Of a stretch of 64,000 bases of DNA, positions 34,335-45,349 are shown piece by piece. The position numbers and the translations under genes were made by a program. Under the pieces are notes generated by a model. It saw only the letters and a list, made by a program, of their open reading frames with translations, did not search any database and was not told where the DNA came from. Within the stretch, counting starts at the first letter, position 1. The number at the start of each line of letters is the position of its first letter. Origin of the DNA: Manduca sexta (taxonomy: Eukaryota; Arthropoda; Insecta; Lepidoptera; Sphingidae); the NCBI RefSeq assembly GCF_014839805.1, contig NC_051116.1:4631556-4695555 (forward strand), given 5' to 3'.

Positions 34335-34445
34335 GGCCGGCATAATTGTGTCGACTGGCGTGGGGTAATCATCTCTCGTTAGTCAATACTCTAACCCTAC
34401 TCCTACCACCAGGTATAGTGGGGTGACTGCCATATTAAATAATGG
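34335..34445 (+). repeat. Rpt-D fragment
   Basis: 'ggccggcataattgtgtcga', 'ggtaatcatctctcgttagt' and 'accaggtatagtggggtgac' are the sense-strand 3' half of Rpt-D. Confidence 0.75.
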
Positions 34446-34794
34446 GCACTCACGGCGCTTACGCAAGTGATTTATTCGTCCAGCCATTCAATTCAATAAA
34501 GAATACGGATTAATCAAAGCGTTAATGCATGCAATTTAACATATTTTAGCGAGTGTGGAGAAAATCGGACGCGACCCGAGAGACATATCTTCATGTATTC
34601 ATGGTTTAAGCAATTACAGTCGTATTTGAAGTCGACGTATTTACGACATGCAATGCTTACCTGTATTCAATTACTTTTATTTATTTAGAAAATTGATATA
34701 CAGCGAATGGTTAATAGAAACCCCAACTAAAGGTCGCAAGTTTCAAACACCTTTGACCTTGATTTTGCAGGATCGCTACAGTGCTTTATTTCTT

Positions 34795-35110
34795 TTTTGT
34801 TCGGGCACGGCAGTGACTCCACTGCACCTGATGGTAGAATCGAGAATAGAATGTAGACGAGATGATTACCCCTCGACAGTCGACACAATTATGCCGGCCT
34901 ATTGAAACTGGATATACACAGGCTGATTCCTGAACGCGACACACTTACGTGAGCCACTATAGCTGGGTCAAATAGAATGTCGATTGATGGGATAATTACC
35001 TCGGCAGTCGACACAACTATGCCGGCCTGTTGGAGTCATATATAATATGGCGGGTTTTAACCCCTTGTTGGTGGTCGCTATCCGGGCGGATATAAAATAT
35101 ATCCTACTAC
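34795..35110 (-). mobile_element. Rpt-D, two overlapping copies joined
   Basis: First part 34795-34972 runs from the T-rich side to 'gtgagccactatagctgg'. It then jumps back to 'aaatagaatgtcgattgatg' and repeats 'cagtcgacacaactatgccg' before ending 'ctatccgggcggatata'. This is a head-to-tail partial duplication or two adjacent insertions. Confidence 0.75.
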
Positions 35111-35167
35111 CAGCATACAAAATAAACAATGCTCTTTGCATAAACAGATGCCACCGTACCAACCTAA

Positions 35168-35512
35168 AAGATTTCGCAAAAAATACAAGCTTTAGAAAAC
35201 TTCACTACGTATGGTATGAAAAAAAATACAAACACACGAAAACAAAATAAATTGCGACACACCTTTAAAGCTGTCAGACAATTAGTATCAATACGTGAAA
35301 ATATTTGCACACTAAACGCTATAATTGGCGATAATGAATTTAAAACACACGCGAATATATTGCAAGCAAGACCGACTTGGCGGCATTTTGAAAAGATAGT
35401 TAGATTAGTTGATTTTGTAGATAATGCGGCGAGGCAATTTAGATATGCGAGTGAAAATATTTATCTGTTGAATGCGTACTTGATGACAATAGGTTATTTG
35501 ACTAATTTATAA
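35168..35512 (+). CDS. Open frame of unknown function with internal repeat
   Basis: I do not recognise this protein. The frame is open from 35168; the first ATG is at 35216 and gives 98 residues ending at TAA 35510-35512. Residues about 18-36 (AVRQLVSIRENICTLNAII) resemble residues about 70-88 (AARQFRYASENIYLLNAYL), so the chain looks like two copies of a ~52-residue helical unit. The codons look more protein-like than in other open frames here (few rare shifts, RNY-like texture), but this is a visual judgement. No signal peptide, membrane span or catalytic motif is visible. It lies between Rpt-D pieces and no promoter, splice sites or poly(A) signal can be assigned with confidence. It could be an exon, a decayed gene or chance. 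Confidence 0.3.
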   Translation, partial: KISQKIQALENFTTYGMKKNTNTRKQNKLRHTFKAVRQLVSIRENICTLNAIIGDNEFKTHANILQARPTWRHFEKIVRLVDFVDNAARQFRYASENIYLLNAYLMTIGYLTNL

Positions 35513-35714
35513 CTTGTATAAAATATGTACGTCGTATAACTTCTAAAATAGAAGAAATCGTTAAAATCTGTTGAAAGATCCACAAGTTATAAGAATTGAT
35601 TGAAATTTGGTATAGAGGTGAGTGTCAAAAAACAGAAAAGAGATGAAATACTTACCTATGACGTCAGCGGGCATTACGATGCGTGCGAAATAAAGAGAAG
35701 GAGTATTAATGGAG

Positions 35715-35770
35715 ATTGTGTACGGTGGTCGCTACCCGGGCGGATATAAAACGTATCCTACCACCAGCAA
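35715..35770 (-). repeat. Rpt-D 5' end fragment
   Basis: 'gtgtacggtggtcgctaccc' and 'atcctaccaccagca' only. It keeps the end that is normally lost by 5' truncation, so it probably arose by rearrangement with the copy at 35110. 35775-36110 holds nothing recognised. Confidence 0.7.
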
Positions 35771-36114
35771 AATAACCGCTTTGGAGATAAAAGGCGTGAG
35801 CATGTGTGTGTTTATGACTAATCGTAACGCACACCACAGCAAGCTCTCGGAATTTTAATACAGTTATCCTTCTCGATTTAATTTGCTTATAAAAGGTTCT
35901 GAGATGTTAGCATATTAAATATTAGGAAATTCGGCTGATTAAGCAACCGTAGGGCAGCGGGCGGGAAGCAATCTTCTAATATTAACTGCTTCTTTAAATA
36001 TTTGTTTGTCTGACCCTACTTTGTTCAATTTAAATGGATTTCAATCAGCTTAATGTATTTTGTTAAAAATACGTTGTATAAGTAATATTTATATTACGCA
36101 ATATAATATCTTGA

Positions 36115-36345
36115 CGAAGATGTCCTCGGTGCGGGAACGGTATTCGCTCTGGGGTCTTGGGTTCGAATCTCGGACCGGGAAAAGTAGTATTGGTTTTGCT
36201 GCTCATTATCAGTTTGCAATCCAGAATTCGTGAACGATATGACGATAAGCTCACCCCCTATCACATCATGGGACGGAATGACATGGCGAAAAGTTGGTTC
36301 CTCAGTTGCACCTCTAACTACCCTTTGGACAATGCCGTGATGTGA
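36115..36345 (+). mobile_element. SINE-B, degenerate sense copy
   Basis: tRNA-like head 'gtcctcggtgcgggaacgg', B-box 'gggttcgaatctcgg' near 36159-36173, body 'cctatcacatcatgggacgg' and 'gttgcacctctaactaccc'. 36346-36876 has no recognised gene. Confidence 0.75.
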
Positions 36346-36887
36346 GTTTGTTTTTGTTTGAAAATGAGGAATCAAACAGGAAAATTACATTAATAATACC
36401 TACAATTGCTAAAAAACTAAATATGATTTTTAAAAGGACGAACCCAAAAACATCAGGCAATGAATTTCAGTCATACATTAATTTTGTACTAACTTTCCTA
36501 CAATGTACGGTAAATAATTTCTAATTAACAAAACGGTAATTACACTTGGAACTTCGTTTGAACATTTAGTTTGCTATGAATTGATTTTGTTTTGGCCCGC
36601 GGGTGCGTCTGCGATGTGACCAGTTTACACTGACCTATATAATGTTTGAAGGTATAGGTCTGAAGAGGTCAACCTGTACACTGTACAGTATGTGGGTTTT
36701 GATCAAATTTGTGTTATAAAATTATTACATTAAAGATAATTATAAAATTGAATAAGGATTTTTTTTTATTCAACTGTGATTATCAATTTGTTATAAAACG
36801 TCTCGTAAACAAACATTAATATTACAAGTGTTATGTATTCTCTTTATTTTTAAAGTCATTTTTTTTACACATCTTAAAAATAACAAT

Positions 36888-37221
36888 AATAATAATAATA
36901 ATATCAGCCCTGTATTATATACTTGCCCACTGCTGAGCACGGGCCTCCTCTACTACTGAGAGGGATTAGGCCTTAGTCCACCACGCTGACCTAGTGCGGG
37001 TTGGTAGACTTCACACACCTTCGAAATTCCTATAGAGAACTTCTCGGATGTGCAGGTTTCCTCACGATGTTTTCCTTCACCGTTAAAGCGAACGATAAAT
37101 TCACAAAGAATACACACATGATTTTTTAGAAAAGTCAGAGGTGTGTGCCCTTGGGATTTGAACCTGTGGACATTTGTCTCGGCAGTCCGTTCCACACCCA
37201 ACTAGGCTATCGCCGCTCAAT
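36888..37221 (-). mobile_element. SINE-A, full length, with 11-bp target duplications
   Basis: Tail (AAT)n at 36888-36903 on the plus strand, reversed B-box near 37149-37159 and head ending 'ggctatcgccgc'. The 11-bp aaaataacaat stands at 36877-36887 and 37222-37232. Confidence 0.9.
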
Positions 37222-37254
37222 AAAATAACAATGCATATATATAAATATAAAAAA

Positions 37255-37427
37255 AAAATCACTCTCAAATGGCGAAGCTCAAGACCCAAGTCACCGACGG
37301 TTTTCAAAGTGAGGAATCTCCTCACAATGCGTTCTGTGTCGAGCAATACTGCTTTCTGCATCTGGCCTGTGACCCAACGGCCAATTGAGAGCTTCTGAAG
37401 ATGTTGGTCGAGGCTCTTTGGTATCAA
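37255..37427 (-). pseudogene. LINE ORF2 C-terminal remnant
   Basis: Minus-strand frame includes GQMQKAVLLDTERIVRRFLT, matching the remnant at 28129. The upstream part is lost. It continues into a T/A-rich 3' UTR next to the SINE-A at 36888. Confidence 0.7.
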
Positions 37428-37489
37428 CTAATGCGCAGAAACGACAATCGTGACAATAATTGTAGAGTCCACATCCCACATTACACGTG

Positions 37490-37845
37490 TTTATTATTCA
37501 ATCAAGCACTTATACTATTGATTTTACTCAATACAAATTAAATTCAAAATATTTTCCAAATGAATTTGAAGTAAAATACCAACAAAGGCCCCTCACAAAT
37601 AATTCACCATAACTTTATTATCAAAATTATTTTACATCATTAACAATTTATCCAAAATTTCGTTATGCAAATTGAGCAATAAATTATCCAAACATCCGCG
37701 GCGGCCATAAAATGACAATAAGAATATTTAAATAATGCAATTTATTGTTGAATCAAATTAGAGCGACGTTACGAAATGTGCGTGGGATATGTCAATGACA
37801 ATATTATACGGATTTTTAATATTACTAATCTTTACTACAAATAAT
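37490..37845. other. No gene seen
   Basis: AT-rich, no recognised repeat. Confidence 0.45.
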
Positions 37846-37848
37846 ATA

Positions 37849-38470
37849 AAGGGTCATTTTGACATTGTTATGAAATTAAACCAGATACTAATTGTTGAAA
37901 CTGTATAGTAACAAAGAGTATAAATCAAACAATAACAACCAATGTGGGCTATTTGAGTACTGGCATTATGCCGTTTAAAAAAATATTATATACTTCTCTT
38001 TGGTCGTTGTCTAGTCTTTACTGTTCTCAATAAATCAATTGATAGTTTTACAATCCTAAGTTATTTTTCTCATAATCCATCACTTATCTTCTTGAAAAAT
38101 ACATTTTACAAGTTATTTTAACCGTAGATGTGAAATAAAAAAGTGTAAGTTTTGAACAAAAAAAAAACATTTTAATTCTACACGCTCTAATGCTACTACT
38201 CTAATAGAATTCGTCGCAGTGGCAACATCACACTTACAGTCGCAAATACACACGTATGCTTATACTTATATTATATATTAATAATATTATATACTAATAA
38301 TACTAATAATATTATATATTTCCACTAAATTACAAAATTATCAAATAATAAGAAAGTAAAACTCGGTCTTTTGGCAAAAAAAAATCGTTAATCATTGGTG
38401 ATGTTTGGTATAATGTTAGCAGAGGTGAAGACAAGTATTTCTATTTATAGACGTAATGTCAAATGACCAT
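37849..38470 (+). mobile_element. MITE-F copy enlarged by an insertion
   Basis: Left end reads AAGGGTCATTTTGACATTG after TA, right end 'gacgtaatgtcaaatgacc'. Internal 'gtagatgtgaaataaaaaag' and 'cgcagtggcaacatcacact' match the 400-bp copies, but about 200 bp near 37885-38085 are extra. Confidence 0.7.
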
Positions 38471-38589
38471 AATGGTGTTCAATTGTCACTTGTATTACTT
38501 AAGATCGGCTCAACCAATTTGACAATTTCTTTTTTTTACTGAAATATCTATAAATAATACGTCATTACTTTAATGGGTTATTATATTAT

Positions 38590-38790
38590 AGTATATTCTA
38601 TATTCGCCCTGATAGCGACCACCGTACACAAGGAGTTACTTCCACCATAGTAGCTCACGAAGGTGTGTCGCGTTCCGGGATCATCCCGTGTAAATCAGGT
38701 TTCAACAAGCCAGCATAAATATATCGTGGGTAATCATCTCTCGTTAATCGACATTCTATTGGACCCCACTCCGCTTACAAGGAGCAATGA
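38590..38790 (+). mobile_element. Rpt-D, sense copy
   Basis: 'cgccctgatagcgaccaccg', 'gtgtcgcgttccgggatcat', 'ggtaatcatctctcgttaat', 'tctattggaccccactccgc' and an A-rich end. 38795-39160 has nothing recognised. Confidence 0.78.
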
Positions 38791-39184
38791 ATAAAAAAAG
38801 AGGTACCAATACCTCCTAAGTACCCAAAGTTCATTAACCTAACGGCAACAGATACCAGAACTTTTGTGATGTATTTTTCGCGCAATTTAATCCACTCAAT
38901 GATGCCGTGAAATATTAAGCGTGTTTTTCCGGTTCGCCGGATGACAATGCCCGCATCCGGGAGATTAAGCACGTGTCATGGGTTTTTGGCAACTAATGAG
39001 TTATGGGGAGTGGTATTGAAGGTTTAGGCGTATGTACCGGAATATTTTTTGGTGATCTAGAAAATCGTCGAAGTGTTGGGTTAAGAGGTAACCAATAGAA
39101 GACCCTCGTTTTCTGTGAGTTGTAAGGTTTCTAATTTAGATACCACATTAGTTTTTTTTTTTTTGAGAAGTCCCAGTTTTTTTT

Positions 39185-39475
39185 CGTTTTTTTTTTTTTC
39201 TAATTTTGTAGTTTAGTGCGAACAATGCGTGTGCTTTACTATATTTCTGACTGAAAGTGTGATGTTGCCGTTGCGAAGAATACTCTCAGAGAATATTGAT
39301 TAGGGCGTGTAATTTTTATAAAAGTTTTATTTTTTTTATTGATATCTATTTTGTTCGAAACTTATACTTTTTTATTTTACATCTATCGCTCGACTAACTT
39401 TTCTTAGTGTTATTTTCAAAGAGAAAATGTGGTGTTATTTAGTAAAGCTATGTCAAAATGACCCCGTATATATAA
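39185..39475 (-). mobile_element. MITE-F, one end missing
   Basis: 'gactgaaagtgtgatgttgc' and 'tttttattttacatctatcg' are reversed internal blocks and the right end 'gctatgtcaaaatgaccccg' is present. The other end is replaced by T-rich sequence. Confidence 0.7.
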
Positions 39476-39699
39476 ATACCTATGTTTATGTAATCTTATT
39501 TCTTGTTCATTTCAACTTGTGGACGTTTGCAATCTACCTCACAACCCACATAAGAAGGTAATGAATGAGTCATAAGTTATGCAAGCAAAGCCGGTTGAAA
39601 GCTAATTAGAGAGGCTTATAATATCTGAGTTCTTTCGCATGAAGTGATGTGTTTGATTCTGCGAAGCGTTTGTTAGACAGTATCTATTCAATAGCATAT

Positions 39700-39935
39700 T
39701 TTTTTTTATATTCGGGCACTGTAAAGTTACCCCCACTATACCTGATAGCAAACTAATTGGCGTCCATAGTGTCCATTGATGCGACCTGATTATCCCTCGC
39801 CAGTCGACACAATTATGTCGGCATCTTTGAAACCGGGTATACACAGGCTGATCCCCGAACGTGATACATTTACATGGGTCACTATCGCGGGTCTTACTCC
39901 TTGTGTAACATTGCTATCCAGACGAATACAAAAAC
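39700..39935 (-). mobile_element. Rpt-D copy
   Basis: T run, 'cactatacctgatagcaaac', 'ccctcgccagtcgacacaat', 'cacaggctgatccccgaacg' and 'ttgctatccagacgaat'. One arm of the gtcgactg/cagtcgac pair is mutated. 39940-40860 has no recognised gene. Confidence 0.75.
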
Positions 39936-40864
39936 CATCAGTATATTTCTATTCTCCACTTACCCGATCAACTATAAGGTCAACACACCTTATTTCAAGC
40001 ATTTTACAGTAAGCTTATGGCTTAGTTACATAATCAGCTAACTGATGTCAACTATCTCTAAAGAATTTCGGAACAAAACGTTTAGTAAAAGAAATTTCAA
40101 TAACTAAATTCAAATTCTATATTTCTACTCTAGAAAATCATGCAAATAGAAGTGTTCTATGTAATATTGAGCATAAAACTTGATGTAGAACGTTTTACCG
40201 ACACATCAATACACCATCATAAATTATACCAACGCATTTATTGTATTTTCGAAAATATTTCGCAATAAGTCATCTGAACGAGCAATAACTGTCGAAACAC
40301 TTCTGAAACTATCGTTTTGGGAATTAATGGATTTTTTGGCACTTTCGACATCTCTTTAAGTCGGTTGATGAGATTATTTTGAGTGAAGTGGGTGGGTTTA
40401 CTGCAACATGAAGATGAAGGAAGTAGTTGTGGATACCTTGAGTTCGATCGCAAGTTCGGAAAATTTGAATTTTTCTCCTCATTAACTGTCTAAAGTCTGG
40501 AATTGCGTGCCAGTAAATGATAATTGGATATTATTAACATAAGACTTAACAAAGCTGATGAAAAGTAGGTATCACAGCTACCTCTGTCTACCTTTGACAA
40601 CCTTTCACAATGCTATTATACGTTACACCAACGAAATGTACAATAGGGTAATTTCCTATGTTCGATTTAGTTTAATATTTTATATTATGTAACAGAAAAT
40701 AATATGAGAATTAAATTCTTCTGAACCCGGCATCAAAATTGGTTGCAAAATAAAGCAGTTATTCATATTTGAAACATTGTTGTGAGCAAATGCAGGCGTG
40801 GTAAGCATATCGCATTTTTGAAAAATGCGTAAAAAAAGTCGTAACTACCCTATTAAAATAAATA

Positions 40865-41090
40865 TTAAAATTAAACTACTTTTCGGATTTTATATTTTAG
40901 TTTTCTCCCGACGTTTCGAAGACGTTGCAGCCTTCTTTTGGATGAACAACACCTCAGTCCCCCCGTGACCATGAAGGCTGCAAAGTCTTCGACACATCGG
41001 GAGAAAACTAAAATATAAAAACCGCGATAAAATCCGAAAAGAAGTTTAATTTTAATGTTAACATTCGCATAAACATAAGAGATCATTACG
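40865..41090. repeat. PLE-end palindrome with ORF-start motif
   Basis: Left arm 'ttcggattttatattttagt', 'tctcccgacgtttcgaagac', 'ttgcagccttc' is mirrored by 'gaaggctgcaaagtcttcga', 'cgggagaaaactaaaatata' and 'aaaatccgaaaag'. It is followed at about 41057 by 'taacattcgcataaacataa', the sequence that opens the Penelope ORF at 57246. I read this as a 5'-terminal piece of a Penelope-like element. Confidence 0.65.
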
Positions 41091-41372
41091 TAACTACCCT
41101 ATTTTCCTCTATCCCGGCCAGGCACGCAGGCAAAGCTGGATGCAAAATCTAGTATCCACACAAGTGACTCTTGATGACCTAATTACGTCCAGTCCATGTT
41201 TGTTTAGATATTGTTTGTTCCTGTGATTGTTTGAGCGACATGGGACCGTCCTGTGTGGTCGTAACAAAGGCTTGTATTGATTTCAATATTTATTCACCCG
41301 TGGTAGTGGGACTTGAAATGGAGAGAGTTGTATCTGGTGTATCTAGATTGCAATAGACTTCTATTTTAATAT

Positions 41373-41419
41373 AATAATTATGTGTCCAATATAGGTCTGA
41401 TATTGGACACATAATTATT
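41373..41419. other. Perfect 20-bp hairpin, 7-nt loop
   Basis: 41373-41392 (aataattatgtgtccaatat) pairs without mismatch with 41400-41419. Loop is aggtctg. Perfect pairing suggests recent origin or selection; function unknown. Confidence 0.85.
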
Positions 41420-41584
41420 GATTGTTTGAAATTCACTTGTATTTGGAAAACGAGAAAGCTTTGATTGTCGATGTTGAAAAACTTACATAAAATACAGTTT
41501 CACGTAGATTATAAAATTGAATTTATTTTTAACAGAAAGAAATGCATCAATCGTTAGCAAACATAACCTTTTCTTTATATTTAA

Positions 41585-41715
41585 CGAGCTTTTGCTCGCA
41601 GCTTCGCCCGCGTGAAGAAGTTTTCTGGGATAATCTTCGAAAATTCAAAAAATCTGCCACCATTCTATTAAACTCTAATATCAGTAATTTGTCTCACCAG
41701 ATCGAATGCTGCTTA
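41585..41715 (+). repeat. RET-H fragment
   Basis: 'gagcttttgctcgcagcttc' and 'gcccgcgtgaagaagttttc', then lost similarity. Confidence 0.7.
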
Positions 41716-41989
41716 GTAATGTAACATATAACGGCATACCATTTGAATATATTTGTACTTGTTAACCTCGAGCATAAAAATATGTAATCAGCGTCCCATG
41801 CTATGATTATAACTGGTTTCCTGGTTTTACATGCTAGCGGATTCTGCGACTGTTATTACTTGGAAGAACGTGTGAAGAAACCTCGTCTCAAAAGTATATA
41901 TTTAGCTAAGGTTAATGCTTATACAGAAACTAGTTTGAAGACACAGAAGTTCCTATCCATGAATCGATTATTTGGTATAAATTTGACCA

Positions 41990-42305
41990 TGTTTTTTTTA
42001 ACCGCCTTGAACGACGAGACGAACTTGCCGATCGCCTGATGGTAAGCGATACGAATGCCCATAAATAGTAGAAACACCATCAAACACTTTGAATTACAAA
42101 ATATTGTTTGATATTCCACTGCGCTCGCCATCCTGAGACATGAGATGTTAAATCTTATTATGTCCGGTAGTCACACTGATTACAATGTGCTTCAAACCGG
42201 AACACAGTTATGACTACAGGCTGCTGCTTGGCGGCAGAAATAGACATTGCGGTCATACCTACCCAGACAGACTCACACATATGAGAGACCTACCACCAGT
42301 GAAGT
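41990..42305 (-). mobile_element. Rpt-E, full-length copy
   Basis: Plus-strand order T run, 'cgcctgatggtaagcgatac', 'aaacaccatcaaacactttg', 'cgctcgccatcctgagacat', 'ggcggcagaaatagacattg', 'gagagacctaccaccagtga': all blocks of Rpt-E in reverse. 42310-42940 has no recognised gene. Confidence 0.82.
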
Positions 42306-42944
42306 ATAGGATTTAGAGTTAACTAAAGTTATTGTATTCAATCGCTTGAAATACTTCTATTAAAAAGTCTATCCCATTGAATATTATATATCAATCTTCA
42401 GGCTATCGGACTGTTATGTTACAATTTTTATTATCTTGCCCTCGTTCCTTGAGATCAGCGGCGAGCATTTCCTTATAGACATAATCTGGTCATTCACCCC
42501 TTTCTCTTTTTTCTCATACATTACAAGGGCCATCTATCCATCCATTAATAAGACCGCGTACTAAATCAACTGCCATTATTCTGTCCATAACACCAATCAT
42601 TTTATGTCTTTCTTCACTCAATTCGGTTTTCTATCCTTTATATCCTTTAGCACGTATAATCGTAACCAAATTAAGTTTATATCCTAATACATCTTCTTTA
42701 ATATAATCAACGAACGGCTGTTATCTAGTGGGTCCTTAACAATGATTGCATTGAATGAGGCAATGATTGTTCATGTCGTTTGTAAACATAGTTGACATTT
42801 GAATTGTATTGCTTACATGTTTGAAGATATGTCGACAATACATTGTTATGTTTTCAAAACATTGAGTTCAATGTCTAATTGTTAGCATAAGTGTTTATAA
42901 ACTTGGTATTTAATCAATATATTCACGGCTTCTATTTTTAAGGG

Positions 42945-43060
42945 GTAAGCAGAGATACAATTAGGGGAAAGACTTCTTGCTATGTGTATTCCGTTGCCTT
43001 ATATGATAAGAATTGAATCTATCGTCATATTGGGAATAACTTCCAGACTTAGCTAATACT
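42945..43060 (-). repeat. SINE-B, worn fragment
   Basis: 'ttaaggggtaagcagagata', 'tgtattccgttgccttatat' and 'ctatcgtcatattgggaata' resemble the SINE-B body in reverse. Confidence 0.5.
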
Positions 43061-43302
43061 GTTTATGAGTTATGATTCATAATTCAATTACATAATAATC
43101 TCTGGAATGTTTCTAAATACGAGTACCTTGTTCATACGACATGTTATAGCAAAATGAACTATATGTTGTATTATTGTAACAAAATGTATAAATACTTATG
43201 AGCAACATCTATGTCATGACAATATGTAATGTATAAAATATAACGAGCATGTGGGTGTAAATAAATAATTATTCTGCACTGAATAACCGAAGCGTTTACT
43301 TT

Positions 43303-43630
43303 CATCATCATCATCATCATCAGCCCTGTATTATATACTGTCCCACTGTTGGGCACGGGCCTCCTCTACTACTGATAGGGATTAGACCTTAGTCCACCAC
43401 GTTGGCCTAGTGCGGATAGACTTCACACACCCTCGAAATTCCTATAGAGAACTTCGCAGGTATGCAGGTTTCCTCACGATATTTTCCTTCACCGTTAAAG
43501 CAAGCGATAATTCACAAAGAATACACACATTTTTTTTTTTAGAAAAGTCAGAGGTGTGTGCCCTTGGGATTTGAACCTGCCGACATTCGTCTCGGCAGTC
43601 CGTTCCACTACCAACTAGGCTATCGTCGCT
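43303..43630 (-). mobile_element. SINE-A, full length, TGA-type tail
   Basis: Plus strand begins with (TCA)n (43303-43321), then 'cagccctgtattatatactg' and the whole body, with reversed B-box 'gggatttgaacc' near 43565-43576 and the head ending near 43630. Its (TGA)n tail differs from the (ATT)n tails of the other copies. 43640-44150 has no recognised gene. Confidence 0.88.
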
Positions 43631-44154
43631 TTACTATACTCAAAATCAGTAAAACGAAACACATCCCTTCATCCAATTCAAACTTAACAACGGATTACTT
43701 GTTTAAATTTATCGATATTCCCAATTTCACGGTAAATCAACTCTTTGGGAAGTTTACGAGCTTTTCCTGAATAAAGATTTATTTAAAAGATAAATTTCGA
43801 ACGTAGATTGCGTATAAATTCTGATACAAGAGGGTAGACAGACAATGCTGCTGTCTTCTGTAAAATATTATGATTTATTATTCCATCGTTCGGGTTAAGA
43901 ATACGAGACTTCCAAAGCAAACAAAAGGTAATTGCGAATCAGGTATCTATTCAATCGGTATTGTTACTCTTTATTGTTTTTGAAAATGATTAATATGGCC
44001 AATAGGGATTTTAATTTAAAACAACTGGTGCTCATTTGGTGTCAGAAGAAATTGACCGGCTAGAGTAAAGGGGTTAGTAATGAGAATAATGTATGGTTCT
44101 AAAATATAATATTCATTATTTTGATTGTCTTCATTGACGAAACAATTATGCCGT

Positions 44155-44350
44155 TCGCATAATGGTAGGCGATACTACCGCCCGTAAACGGTCGAAACAC
44201 GATCCAACACCTTGAATTACAAAGTATTGTTTGGTATTCTACTCCGCTCGCCATCCTGAGACATGAGATGTAGTCTTAAATTTCCAGGTATTGTTAGGTA
44301 TTCCATTGCGCTCGCCATCCTGAGACATGAGATGTTAAGTCTTATTATGT
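44155..44350 (-). repeat. Rpt-E with internal duplication
   Basis: 'ggtattctactccgctcgcc' plus 'atcctgagacatgagatgt' is followed again by 'ggtattccattgcgctcgcc' plus 'atcctgagacatgagatgtt': a ~68-bp tandem duplication inside the repeat. Confidence 0.75.
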
Positions 44351-44419
44351 CCAGTAGTTACATACATATTCCATATTAGCTAGTGTATTAATATACGTCC
44401 ACAGCGTAAAGGCTTTCTC

Positions 44420-44625
44420 ATTTTTCAGGGGTATGCACGCTATTTCATCAGCTATGTTAGGTCCTATATAACAGGGAAATGGTCTATTGCCGTTTACTGA
44501 ACGCAATCCCAGACTCCGAGCAGACACTGAACTGAAACATCAATTATCATTTTGCCTGACCCAGAGATCGAACCAGATTTCAGAATGGTATTTCTATCAA
44601 GATACCTACACCAGCGAATGTAGAC
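44420..44625 (-). repeat. SINE-B, degenerate
   Basis: 'caggggtatgcacgctattt', 'ccagactccgagcagacact', 'ttgcctgacccagagatcga' (B-box lost) and 'ctacaccagcga' follow the SINE-B order. Confidence 0.65.
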
Positions 44626-45099
44626 AAACATACATAAATTTAATTTAGCAACAAAATAAATCCCCATCGCGCCCCTGCGTCAAATTTATGAGAAACATTC
44701 AAAAGTTTCAACTTTATTGCGATAAAAATAAGTGTGAAAATTAACGAGTTTTTGTTAGCTCGCTACATTCTCATTGTGACTTATTGTTCTGAATACACCT
44801 TCGGCCGGCTTTTTGTATTGTGATGCGTGAATTTAAAAGGTCACAATGGATATCTTGAATTTTGAATAGGTTATTATAGCAAAAGGAAAAAGATTGCATA
44901 GGTCATTAGTATCTTGAATCAAGCGATAGATTTGTTTTTGGTGAACTTGATCTGTAAACCTTGAGGTTTATGGTTTGATTTTCGAAAAGCGAAAAATTTA
45001 GTATTTAAATTGTAAACTGCATATTTTGCTATCATTTGATAGGTACAATTCTTTTGTTACGGGCAAAAAACGCGGTATCGCTACCATCACTTAAAGGGT

Positions 45100-45240
45100 A
45101 AATGGAACGGTTATGTTAGTTTCAACGGTCTTACGGCCCAATATAGACATTCGGGAGTATAGTATCCTAGCGAGCATTAGACCAAGTCCGTAACCCCTGT
45201 ATACCACACTGCGGCAATGGAAATAATCCTTATGCGTGGG
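45100..45240. repeat. Dispersed repeat shared with 33398-33545
   Basis: 'ggaacggttatgttagtttc', 'agtatagtatcctagcgagc' and 'cattagaccaagtccgtaac' match the 33-kb copy. Confidence 0.65.
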
Positions 45241-45349
45241 TTTGCGTATCATGTGAAGAGAAAGATCCAACACCTGGTCGAAGGCATAACTACAATAACG
45301 AAAAACAAAAATCCAAGCATAATTGTAGCATATTAAGGTATACATCTCT

